Shown here in pieces: positions 26,744 to 36,636 of a DNA stretch of 64,000 nt (the first letter of the stretch is position 1; every line of letters starts with the position of its first letter). Position numbers and translations under genes: made by a program. Source of the DNA: Brachybacterium saurashtrense. Its GTDB lineage: Bacteria; Actinomycetota; Actinomycetes; Actinomycetales; Dermabacteraceae. The notes under the pieces are model-generated. The model saw only the letters and a list, made by a program, of their open reading frames with translations. It was not told where the DNA came from and made no database searches. The stretch spans positions 372,001 to 436,000 of the forward strand of contig NZ_CP031356.1 of the NCBI RefSeq assembly GCF_003355475.1. Direction: 5' to 3'.

Positions 26744-26768
26744 GATCAGGCAGACAGCTCGCCTGATC
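26744..26768 (+). terminator. first terminator hairpin after sucD
   Basis: An 8-bp perfect stem (GATCAGGC / GCCTGATC) with a 9-nt loop, about 30 bases after the sucD stop. Confidence 0.6.
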
Positions 26769-26798
26769 CCTCCCGCCCAGCGCTCCTGCGCGCGAGGC

Positions 26799-26836
26799 CG
26801 ACGTGCCCCGGACCCGTACGGGTCCGGGGCACGTCG
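26799..26836. terminator. 38-bp perfect palindrome after sucD
   Basis: Positions 26799-26836 are an uninterrupted 19+19 palindrome, folding into a very long GC-rich stem with at most a 4-nt GTAC turn. It is most simply the main terminator of sucCD; it could equally be a cruciform or dimer-binding site. Confidence 0.7.
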
Positions 26837-26968
26837 TCGTCCGCGGGGCGGTGCCGTGGCCCGATGGGAAGGACCCAGGCGCTGAGTCGTTCCGGACCGC
26901 AGGAGCGGGACGCGGATCTCCTCCGGGCGGAGGAGGCGCCCCACGCGGCGGCGGTACAGGATCGGAGC

Positions 26969-27918
26969 ATGACTGCAGCTCCCGCCAGCCGCTCCGCCCC
27001 CGTCGACCGAGAACCTGGCGCAGGCCGCCCGGCACCTGCCGATGAACCCGCGCCCAGCGGCCGGCCCGCCCCCGCGGACCGCCCCGTCGTCGTCGGCATC
27101 CTGCTGGCGCTGTTCGTCCTCGCGATCGCGGTGACGGCCTGGCGCCATCCCGACGGGGTGGTGGTCTCCCGTGATCCCGGCTACGCCCCGATGCCGGTCC
27201 TCCTCCTGCTCGTCCCGGCACTGGCCGCGATGGCGCTCACCGCGCTGCTTCCGCGGGGGCGCGGCGCGGCGGAGCTGGGCGTGCGGCGAGGTTCCGCCCT
27301 GCGCGCCGAGACGGCGGTGCTGCTGGGCCTGGTCCTCGCCTTCCCGCTGCTCGTGCCGCTGCTGCCCACGGGCGAGGACTACGTGCTGGTGAAGGCCGCG
27401 CTGTTCCTGCTGGTCCCGTCGGTCGTGCTCGCGCTGTCCGCCCGGCGCAGAGGCGCCTCGCTCATGATCCGACGACCCGAGGTCGGCTCAGCGGTGATCG
27501 CACTGCCCGCCCTCGTGCTGGGCGTGCTCTCTACCGTCGGCCCCTTCTCCTCGGGGGCCCCGCGAGCTGGCCGCCCCTCGAGGTCCTGCTGATCGCGGCG
27601 ACGGCGACCGCGATCACCGCCGGTCTCGGCGAGGAGCTCATCTACCGCCGCTTCCTGCAGACCCGCCTCGAGGCGCTGCTCGGCCCGTGGACCGGACTGC
27701 TGCTCGCCTCGCTGCTGTTCGGCCTCATGCACGTCCTCAGCCACGGGGGAGGGGCCTGGTGGGAGAGCGCCGCGCAGGTGATCGCGCTGCAGGGCACCAC
27801 CGGGATCGCGCTGGGCCTGATGTGGCGGCGCTGGCGACGGCTGTGGGTGTGCGTCCTCGCGCACGTCCTGCTCAACGGCCTCGGGGTGCTGCTCCACCTC
27901 CTGGGGCTGCTGGGGTGA
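26969..27918 (+). pseudogene. CPBP-family intramembrane metalloprotease, frameshifted
   Basis: The frame starting at ATG 26969 encodes a disordered head and six membrane segments, then hits a stop at 27590-27592 just after PFSSGAP. The rest of the family continues in another frame: the GEELIYRRF (EExxxR) motif, FGLMHVLSHG with a metal-binding His, and VLAHVLLNGL, ending at 27918. One extra G in the G5 tract at 27553-27557 would join the halves into a protein of about 316 residues. CPBP proteins are membrane proteases or abortive-infection-like. This may be a real mutation, phase variation at the G run or a sequence error. A CAGGAT at 26957-26962 is six bases before the ATG. Confidence 0.75.
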
Positions 27919-28059
27919 GGGCAGGGTGGGGAGCCGCGACCAGGGGATCCGTCGGTCCGATCCGACGCCGTCCCCGCTCGGCCCGGGGCGAACGGGGCGT
28001 CCGACGTCGGCACGCCGGATAAGCTGGTCGTCGCCAGTCGCGCCGACCGAGGAGGGCCT

Positions 28060-28779
28060 GTGTCCGGAGATCTCATCGACACCACCGAGATGTACCTGAA
28101 GACGGTGTTCGAGCTCCACGAGGCCGGGATCGCCCCGATGCGCGCCCGCATCGCCGAGCGGCTCGGGCACTCGGGCCCCACCGTCTCCCAGACCGTCGCC
28201 CGGATGGAGCGCGACGGGCTGCTGCACCTCGACGACCAGCGCCGCATCCGGCTCACCGCGCAGGGCACCGAGGTCGCCACCGACGTGATGCGCAAGCACC
28301 GCCTCGCCGAACGGCACCTGCTGGACGTGATCGGACTCGACTACGCCCATGTGCACGAGGAGGCGTGCCGCTGGGAGCACGTCATGAGCCTCGAGGTCGA
28401 AAAGCGGCTCGCCCAGCAGATGACGCCCCCCTACGTGGACCCCTACGGCAACCCGATCCCCGGCCTCGCGGCCCTCGGCATCGAGGAGACCGAGGCCACC
28501 CGGGCGGGTAAAGAGCCGTCCGGCCCGGTGCGCGAGCTGAGCGAGGCCGTCGCCGACGGGCAGAGCCTGCAGGTGCGCCTGGCCCGGATCGGGGAGCGGG
28601 TGCAGAGCGACGTCCCCCTGCTCGGCGAACTCGCACGTCACGGCATTCTTCCCGGAGCCGAGATCGGTGCGGAGCGCGTGGGCGCCAGCATCGTGCTGCG
28701 CGGTCCCGAGGGGGGCGAGGTGGCGGTCGACGACGTCGTGGCGGATCAGCTCCATGTGACCTCCGTCGCGGCCGGGTAA
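28060..28779 (+). CDS. iron-dependent repressor, DtxR/IdeR family
   Basis: A 239-residue DtxR/IdeR-type regulator. The winged helix SGPTVSQTVARMERDGLL, MRKHRLAERHLLDVIGL and the metal-site EACRWEHVMS (Cys and His near residues 101-107) follow IdeR closely. A Cys rather than Asp at that ligand position favours iron over manganese. The C-terminal 75 residues form the SH3-like FeoA-type domain. The GTG start at 28060 has a GAGGAGG Shine-Dalgarno sequence, and GATAAGCT about 40 bases upstream is a probable -10. I see no palindromic iron box in the window. Confidence 0.92.
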   Translation: MSGDLIDTTEMYLKTVFELHEAGIAPMRARIAERLGHSGPTVSQTVARMERDGLLHLDDQRRIRLTAQGTEVATDVMRKHRLAERHLLDVIGLDYAHVHEEACRWEHVMSLEVEKRLAQQMTPPYVDPYGNPIPGLAALGIEETEATRAGKEPSGPVRELSEAVADGQSLQVRLARIGERVQSDVPLLGELARHGILPGAEIGAERVGASIVLRGPEGGEVAVDDVVADQLHVTSVAAG

Positions 28780-28817
28780 AGTCTCCGTCAAGCTCTCCCC
28801 AGAACCTTCCCGTCAGG

Positions 28818-28967
28818 CTGACCATTCCGGCGCACGGCGCCTAGGGTCGAGGGCGTGCCGAGGCGAGAAGAGCCTCGACATTCCCCCCGGAGAGCCCCAT
28901 CGCGCACCGGGACGGGAGGCGAGACGTCCATCGCGCGAGGGCAGTGCCCCGGGGCTGGGAGCTATAC
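28818..28967 (+). promoter_or_regulatory. promoter and about 110-nt structured leader of the NlpC/P60 gene
   Basis: CTGACC at 28818-28823 and TAGGGT at 28842-28847 (18-bp spacing) form a plausible promoter with a start site near 28855. The leader contains a CGAGGC/GCCTCG hairpin at 28859-28877 and several C- and G-rich complementary blocks. Actinobacterial NlpC/P60 genes often follow c-di-AMP riboswitches, but I could not find the conserved ydaO core. Confidence 0.4.
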
Positions 28968-29861
28968 GTGTCGATGACTGCGAACCACACCCACCGCCGC
29001 GCCATGCGCACCGTGACCCCGATGTCGCGGGCCGGTCGCGCCGGGGCCGGTGCTGCGATGGCCGCCGCGATGCTGTTCGGCGGCGCCTCCGCCGCCACCG
29101 CGGAGCCCCAGGCCGACGCTCCGCAGGCAGACGTCACCCAGGCCGATTCCTCCTCGGCCGTCGCGGGCACCGCCGTCACCCCGGTGGGCATCCCGGCCGC
29201 CGAGGTGGCCGAGGACGAGGACGTCGAGCCCTCGCTCGCCCCCGCCCCCGAGGTCGGCACCATCAGCATCGAGGTGGGCCCCACGGAGGAGGAGATCGCC
29301 GCCGCCGAGGCCGCTGCCGAGGCCGAGCGCCAGGCCGCCGAGGAGGCCGCCGCGCAGGAGGCCGCCGAGCAGGAGGCCGCGTCCTCCTCGCAGTCCACCG
29401 AGACCCGTCAGGACGACTCCTCCTCCCGCTCCGAGGAGCGCTCCAGCAGCTCCGACTCCTCCGAGTCGCAGGAGTCCTCCTCGTCCTCCGAGTCCTCGCA
29501 GGAGTCGGCCCCGGCGCCGTCCGCCGCCAAGGGCAGCTCCATCCTCGCCACCGCCCGCTCCGGCATCGGCACCCCGTACGTCTACGGCGGCACCTCCCCG
29601 TCCGGCTGGGACTGCTCCGGCTTCGTGCAGTGGGTCTACGCGCAGCACGGCATCAGCCTCCCGCGCGGTGCCGCCGCCCAGGCCGCGGCCGGCACGGTCA
29701 TCCCCCGTTCCGAGGCCCGTCCCGGCGATCTGGTCTACAAGCCCGGTCACATCGGCATCTACGCCGGCGGCAACCAGTTCGTCGACGCCGGCAACTCTCG
29801 CGTCGACACCTCCGAGCGCAACATCTACTCCGGCAGCTGGACCTTCATCCGCATCGGCTGA
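28968..29861 (+). CDS. secreted NlpC/P60 (C40) peptidoglycan peptidase
   Basis: A 297-residue exported hydrolase. A signal peptide occupies roughly residues 20-45 (GAGAAMAAAMLFGGASA). Residues 50-195 are Ala/Glu- and Ser-rich with an SSSRSEERSSSS-like linker, probably disordered. The C-terminal 105 residues are the NlpC/P60 domain: GTPYVYGG, catalytic DCSGFVQWVY and GHIGIYAG with the catalytic His. It should cleave stem peptides during cell-wall remodelling. The GTG at 28968 is preferred because GGGAG at 28957-28961 is six bases upstream; ATG 28974 is the alternative. Confidence 0.9.
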   Translation: MSMTANHTHRRAMRTVTPMSRAGRAGAGAAMAAAMLFGGASAATAEPQADAPQADVTQADSSSAVAGTAVTPVGIPAAEVAEDEDVEPSLAPAPEVGTISIEVGPTEEEIAAAEAAAEAERQAAEEAAAQEAAEQEAASSSQSTETRQDDSSSRSEERSSSSDSSESQESSSSSESSQESAPAPSAAKGSSILATARSGIGTPYVYGGTSPSGWDCSGFVQWVYAQHGISLPRGAAAQAAAGTVIPRSEARPGDLVYKPGHIGIYAGGNQFVDAGNSRVDTSERNIYSGSWTFIRIG

Positions 29862-29873
29862 GTCCCGCGCCCC

Positions 29874-29906
29874 GGCGGCCCCGCACCTTCCCGGTGCGGG
29901 GCCGCC
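29874..29906 (+). terminator. terminator hairpin after the NlpC/P60 gene
   Basis: A perfect 14-bp stem (GGCGGCCCCGCACC and its complement) with a TTCCC loop, 13 bases after the stop codon. Confidence 0.8.
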
Positions 29907-29970
29907 CGCGTGCCGGGGCACGAGCGCGCCGCCGCCGGGAGTCCCAGGCGACGGCGGTAGCGTGGGGGCC

Positions 29971-30789
29971 GTGTCCACCGTTCGTGATCTCCTCGCCCTC
30001 GCCCTGCTGCTCGGCGCCCTGGTGCTGGGGGCCCTGTGGCTGCCGGCCACGTGGCTCCACGACCACGTGGTCGAGAAGGACGGCTTCCTCGCGGTCACCG
30101 TGCCGCTCGCCGAGGACCCGGCCTTCCAGAGCACGTTGAGCGACAGCGCCGTGGAGGTCGTGGTCGGCGACGAGCGCGTGCCCGGCTGGGCCCAGGAGAG
30201 GCTCACCCCGCTCGCCGAGGAGCAGGCCGCCCGACTCACCGGAACCGAGGTGTACGCCACGATGTGGGAGGAGACGATGGGGGAGCTGCACGACGCCCTG
30301 TTCACCCCTGGTGACTCCCCGCTCGACGTGGACCTCGCCCCCGCGATCGACCGGATCCTCGCGCCCGTCGAGGAGAACCTCCCCGTCGAGATCCCGCGCC
30401 CGGAGAGCACCACCGTCACCCTCGCCACGATCCCGGACGTCGCCCTGCTGCCCGGCGTCTCGGCCCTCACCCCGTGGGCGAGCCTCGCCGGTGCCGCCGC
30501 CGGGGTGCTGGTGCTGCTCGCACTGCTGGTGGGACGGCACCGACGCACCCTGCTCGCCCTGGCCGGCCTGGGCGGCGTGCTCGCCGGGGCGGGCGTGTGG
30601 TGGCTGGGCACGAACATCGCGCGCGTGGTGCCGGACTCCGTGGACAGGGCCCTGTTCCTCGGACCGATCGTGGAGGAGTTCGAGGCGCTGTTCCGCCCGG
30701 CGATGGTCTCGCAGGGCGTGATCCTGCTCGGGGCGGGCGCCCTGGTGGCCGCGCTCGGCCTGGTGCTGATGGGGCTGCACCGCCGCTGA
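29971..30789 (+). CDS. membrane protein with an extracytoplasmic domain
   Basis: A 272-residue protein of unknown function. An N-terminal hydrophobic segment (residues 6-28) leads into an extracellular region of about 125 residues (VVVGDERVPGWAQ, GTEVYATMWEET). Three more membrane segments follow at about 168-186, 195-215 and 245-268. TAGCGT at 29958-29963 lies seven bases before the GTG, with no Shine-Dalgarno sequence, so it is a leaderless candidate. It follows the NlpC/P60 terminator and is convergent with the HAD gene. Confidence 0.65.
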   Translation: MSTVRDLLALALLLGALVLGALWLPATWLHDHVVEKDGFLAVTVPLAEDPAFQSTLSDSAVEVVVGDERVPGWAQERLTPLAEEQAARLTGTEVYATMWEETMGELHDALFTPGDSPLDVDLAPAIDRILAPVEENLPVEIPRPESTTVTLATIPDVALLPGVSALTPWASLAGAAAGVLVLLALLVGRHRRTLLALAGLGGVLAGAGVWWLGTNIARVVPDSVDRALFLGPIVEEFEALFRPAMVSQGVILLGAGALVAALGLVLMGLHRR

Positions 30790-30859
30790 GGGCCCGCCCG
30801 GGACCGTCAGGGGCCGGCCACGGCCCGTCGAGGCCGCCGGGGCCCGCCCGGCAGCCCGG

Positions 30860-31684
30860 TCAGAGCATCCCGAGCCGCTCGAAGGCGGTGACGATGCCGT
30901 GCTCGAGAGGACCGGGCACGGTGGCGCCGCCCGCCGCCTCCAGCACCTCCGGCCCCGCGCCGTCCACCGCGAGCGCGGTGCCCACCGCGCGCAGCATGCC
31001 CAGGTCGTTCCGGCCGTCGCCGATGCCCACCGTCGCGCTCATGTCGACGCCCAGGTGCGCGGCGACCCGCCGCACGCCGTCGGCCTTGTCGAGGCGGCGC
31101 AGGTGCAGCTCGCCGGAGGCCGCGCCCGGACTGATCGAGTTGGGCAGCGCGCCCACCTCGGGCCCGATCTCCTCGGCCAGCGCCTCCACGTCCCGCGGGG
31201 AGCCCCACACGGAGATCTTCGCGAAGGAGCGGGAGGCGGGCTCCTCGGTGACGTCGAGCGCATCGAGCAGGTCCCGCAGGCCGCGCCCCCGACCCGGCAC
31301 CGCGGTCGCCTCCTGTCGCTCCCGTCCGCGCAGCTCGCGGGCGGCGCGCTCGGTGCACACCAGCGCGTCGGGGGTCTCCAGCACGAAGGGCACCTCGTGG
31401 TGCTGCAGCACCTCGACGGCCCTGCGCCCCAGCGCCTCCGGGAAGCGGTGATCCTCCAGCAGCTCGTCCCCGACGCGCACCCATGCCCCCGCCGAGGCCA
31501 CCACGCCGTCGAACACCTCCGCGACGTCGGCGGCGACGATCGAGGCGCTGCGGCCTGTGCACAGCAGCACGGCGTGACCCGCCGCGCGGGCACGCACCAC
31601 GGCCTCGGCATGGGCGTGGGGCATCACGCCCTCATGGGCGAGGGTGCCGTCGAAATCTATGAACACGCAGCGGCGATCGGCCAC
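30860..31684 (-). CDS. Cof-type HAD-IIB sugar-phosphate phosphatase
   Basis: A 274-residue HAD hydrolase of the Cof/YbiV type. FIDFDGTLAHEG is motif I at residues 7-18, LLCTGRSASIV is motif II, the cap is the large IIB alpha/beta insertion, LRRLDKADGV carries the motif III Lys and VGIGDGRNDLGML is motif IV. Substrates of this class are usually sugar phosphates or flavin precursors. A GAAGGAGC Shine-Dalgarno sequence precedes the GTG start; a minus-strand TAGGCT near 31725 is a likely -10. Confidence 0.85.
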   Translation of the reverse strand: MADRRCVFIDFDGTLAHEGVMPHAHAEAVVRARAAGHAVLLCTGRSASIVAADVAEVFDGVVASAGAWVRVGDELLEDHRFPEALGRRAVEVLQHHEVPFVLETPDALVCTERAARELRGRERQEATAVPGRGRGLRDLLDALDVTEEPASRSFAKISVWGSPRDVEALAEEIGPEVGALPNSISPGAASGELHLRRLDKADGVRRVAAHLGVDMSATVGIGDGRNDLGMLRAVGTALAVDGAGPEVLEAAGGATVPGPLEHGIVTAFERLGML

Positions 31685-31818
31685 GGACGCTCCTTCGGTG
31701 CAGGTGGGGGAGGAGACCCCAGCCTATGCGAGCGCGGCGCAGGAGGCCGCGGCCCCGGCGGGGAGAGCGGTCTCGGGGCGGGCCTGCGCCCGCGGGAGGC
31801 CGACGGGGGCGCGTCCGC

Positions 31819-32676
31819 TCAGCGCCGACGGTGCAGGCTCGCGCGCACCGAGACGGTCACGGAGAGCGCGGCGCCGGCATCGGAGAGCGCGAGGGCGCGG
31901 GGGTCCACGTGCCGGGCGCTGGGCGTCATCGCCACCAGGTCCCGGCGCCCGGCCCCGTCGAGGGTGACCTGCAGGCGCAGGTCGCGGGTCTCCTCGGCGG
32001 CGAAGTGCGGGGCCAGCGCCGCCGCGAGGCGCTCCTCCTTGCGCGGATCGGGCCGCACCATCCCCGGGACGCTCGCGCGCAGCTCCGCGAGATGGTCCTC
32101 GGCGGGGCGCACCACCAGCAGCAGCCCCTCGGGCCGCAGCACGCGCGCGAACTCCGGTGGGTTCCGGGGCGCGAACACGTCCATCACCAGATCCGCGGCG
32201 GCGTCGGCCAGCGGGAAGCGGGAGAACACGTCCCATCCGGCCGCGGCCGCCCGCTCGTGGGCGCGGGCGGCGAAGCGCAGCGCGCGGGCCGCGGTGTCCA
32301 CCCCCAGGCCCCACGCCCGCGGCACCCGCTCCAGCACCCCGCCGAGGTGGTAGCCGGTGCCGCAGCCGATGTCGAGCACGCGCGGGGAGGGGCGGGCGGC
32401 GAGCGCCTCCGCGGCGAGATCCGCCACCAGGGACCGCAGCGGGGCGTAGGCGCCGGTGGCGAGGAAGGAGTCCCGGGCACGGGCCATGGCATCGTCATCG
32501 GCGGAGGTGGCGGTCCCGCCCGCCAGGAGCGAGACGTACCCCGCCCGGGCGAGATCGAAGCTGTGCCCCTGCGGGCAGCGCAGCACCCGCTCGTGCTGGG
32601 AGAGCCCGGCGGCGCAGTGGGGGCAGCGCAGCAGCGGCAGCCAGGGGGCGAGGGCGGCGGGGACGGGGCGGGGCAC
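31819..32676 (-). CDS. RlmA-like 23S rRNA (guanine-N1)-methyltransferase
   Basis: A 285-residue protein with an N-terminal zinc finger (LRCPHC, LRCPQGHSFD) and the RlmA-diagnostic DLARAGYVSLLAGG, then ARARDSFLATGAY and the SAM site VLDIGCGTGYHLG. RlmA enzymes methylate G745 or G748 in helix 35 of 23S rRNA; the G748 branch confers macrolide resistance. The sequence alone does not say which. The start is GTG at 32676, set by TACTCT at 32684-32689 seven bases upstream. It lies directly downstream of the UvrA paralogue. Confidence 0.82.
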   Translation of the reverse strand: MPRPVPAALAPWLPLLRCPHCAAGLSQHERVLRCPQGHSFDLARAGYVSLLAGGTATSADDDAMARARDSFLATGAYAPLRSLVADLAAEALAARPSPRVLDIGCGTGYHLGGVLERVPRAWGLGVDTAARALRFAARAHERAAAAGWDVFSRFPLADAAADLVMDVFAPRNPPEFARVLRPEGLLLVVRPAEDHLAELRASVPGMVRPDPRKEERLAAALAPHFAAEETRDLRLQVTLDGAGRRDLVAMTPSARHVDPRALALSDAGAALSVTVSVRASLHRRR

Positions 32677-32707
32677 GAGGCTCAGAGTACGACGGGGCCC
32701 CGGCCCC

Positions 32708-35080
<2,373 letters not shown>

Positions 35081-35171
35081 GGCGTGGCTCCTCCGGCACG
35101 GCGATCGCGCGGGCTCCCCGCGCGAGCAACAGTGTGCCACCGGCCCCGGCCGGGACGACTAGCCTGGGCGG

Positions 35172-36599
35172 GTGAACGATGAGACCCACTACGACATCGC
35201 CCTGATCGGCTCCGGCTCCGCGAACTCGTTCCCCGGCCCGGGGCTCGAGGACCGCCGCATCGTCCAGATCGACCGGGGGGTGGGGCCGGAGCGCGTGTTC
35301 GGCGGCACCTGCCTGAACCTGGGATGCATCCCCACGAAGATGTTCGTGCACACCGCGGACCTCGCCAGCACGCCCGCGGAGGCGCACCGCTTCGGCCTCT
35401 CCGAGCAGCTCACCGGGGTGAACTGGCCCGCGATCCGCGACCGGATCTTCGACCGCATCGACCCGATCTCCACAGGCGGCGAGGGCTACCGGCGCGACCA
35501 CCAGGACAATGCGAACCTCACCCTGCTGCGCGGCACCGCCCGTCTCACCGGACCCCGCTCCCTCACGGTCGCCGGGCAGGACGGCACCGAGCACCGGATC
35601 AGCGCCGACACCGTGGTGCTCGGCGCCGGGTCACGCCCCGAGCTGCCCCCGATCGACGGCCTCGCCGAGGCGGCCCCGCACACCTCGGACACGATCATGC
35701 GGATCGAGAGCCTCCCCGCCTCCCTCGCGATCCTGGGCTCCGGCGTGGTCGCCGTGGAGATGGCGCACGTGTTCGCCTCCCTCGGCGTCGAGGTCACGCT
35801 CATCGCCCGGTCGCAGCGGGTGCTGCGCGCCGCCGACGCGGACGTCTCCGCCCGCCTCACCGAGATCCTCGGCGAACGGCTGCGGCTCGAGAAGGGCGTG
35901 ACCACCACCTCGGTGCGCCGCACCGAGACGGGGGTGGAGCTGCGCGGCGAGCGGGACGGCGCCGAGGTGGTGCTCCGGGTCGAGGAGCTGCTGGTCGCCA
36001 CGGGGCGGCGCCCCAACTCGGACCTGCTGGACGTCGCCGCGGCCGGGATCGACACCGCCGAGGACGGGCGCGTGCTGGTGGACGCCCACCAGCGGGTGCT
36101 CGCCGGCGGCGAGGTGCTCGACGGGGTGTGGGCCCTGGGCGACCTCTCCAGCCCGCACCAGCTCAAGCACGTCGCCAACCACGAGCAGCGCATCGTGCGC
36201 CACAACGTGCTGCACCCGGAGGACCTGCGCCGCTCCGACACGATGCCGGTGCCCAGCGGCGTGTTCACCCACCCGCAGGTGGCCTGGGTGGGGATTGACG
36301 AGGAGACCGCCCGCGCCGGAGGGCGCGAGGTGCGGGTCGCCGTCCAGGAGTACGCCTCGATCGCCTACGGCTGGGCGCTCGAGGACACCACCGGCTTCGC
36401 CAAGGTCATCGTCGACGCGGAGACCACCGAGATCCTGGGCGCGCACCTGATCGGCCCCGAGGCCACCACGCTGGTGCAGCTGCTGATCCAGGCGATGAGC
36501 ACGGGGCAGACCGCCCGGGACATCGCCACCACGCAGTACTGGATCCATCCGGCGATGCCCGAGCTGATCGAGAACGCCCTGCTGCAGGTCATCGACTGA
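35172..36599 (+). CDS. mtr: mycothione reductase
   Basis: A 475-residue flavoprotein disulfide reductase that regenerates mycothiol from mycothione with NADPH. IGSGSANS replaces the usual FAD-binding GxGxxG end, as in Mtr. FGGTCLNLGCIPTKM has the redox cysteines, LGSGVVAVEMAHVFASLG binds NAD(P)H, and YWIHPAMPELIENAL carries the catalytic His-Glu. TAGCCT at 35160-35165 lies six bases before the GTG start. It is divergent from the UvrA paralogue, and the two share a 91-bp promoter region. Confidence 0.93.
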   Translation: MNDETHYDIALIGSGSANSFPGPGLEDRRIVQIDRGVGPERVFGGTCLNLGCIPTKMFVHTADLASTPAEAHRFGLSEQLTGVNWPAIRDRIFDRIDPISTGGEGYRRDHQDNANLTLLRGTARLTGPRSLTVAGQDGTEHRISADTVVLGAGSRPELPPIDGLAEAAPHTSDTIMRIESLPASLAILGSGVVAVEMAHVFASLGVEVTLIARSQRVLRAADADVSARLTEILGERLRLEKGVTTTSVRRTETGVELRGERDGAEVVLRVEELLVATGRRPNSDLLDVAAAGIDTAEDGRVLVDAHQRVLAGGEVLDGVWALGDLSSPHQLKHVANHEQRIVRHNVLHPEDLRRSDTMPVPSGVFTHPQVAWVGIDEETARAGGREVRVAVQEYASIAYGWALEDTTGFAKVIVDAETTEILGAHLIGPEATTLVQLLIQAMSTGQTARDIATTQYWIHPAMPELIENALLQVID

Positions 36600-36604
36600 G
36601 CGGT

Positions 36605-36635
36605 CCCGGGGGCGCGCCGCCGGCCCGCCCCCGGG
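36605..36635. terminator. terminator between mtr and the LCP gene
   Basis: A 10-bp perfect stem (CCCGGGGGCG and its complement) with an 11-nt loop lies between convergent genes and serves both strands. Confidence 0.7.
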
Positions 36636-36636
36636 C

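Noticed and set aside
28780-28967. c-di-AMP (ydaO-type) riboswitch before the NlpC/P60 gene
   Set aside because: A CCCGTCAGGCTGACC-like stretch at 28809-28823 recalls the 3' end of the motif, but it lies upstream of the likely transcription start, and no GGGTGAA-like core is present.
31685-31818. Terminator between the RlmA-like and HAD genes
   Set aside because: Only short imperfect G/C stems are present, so it does not stand out from background.
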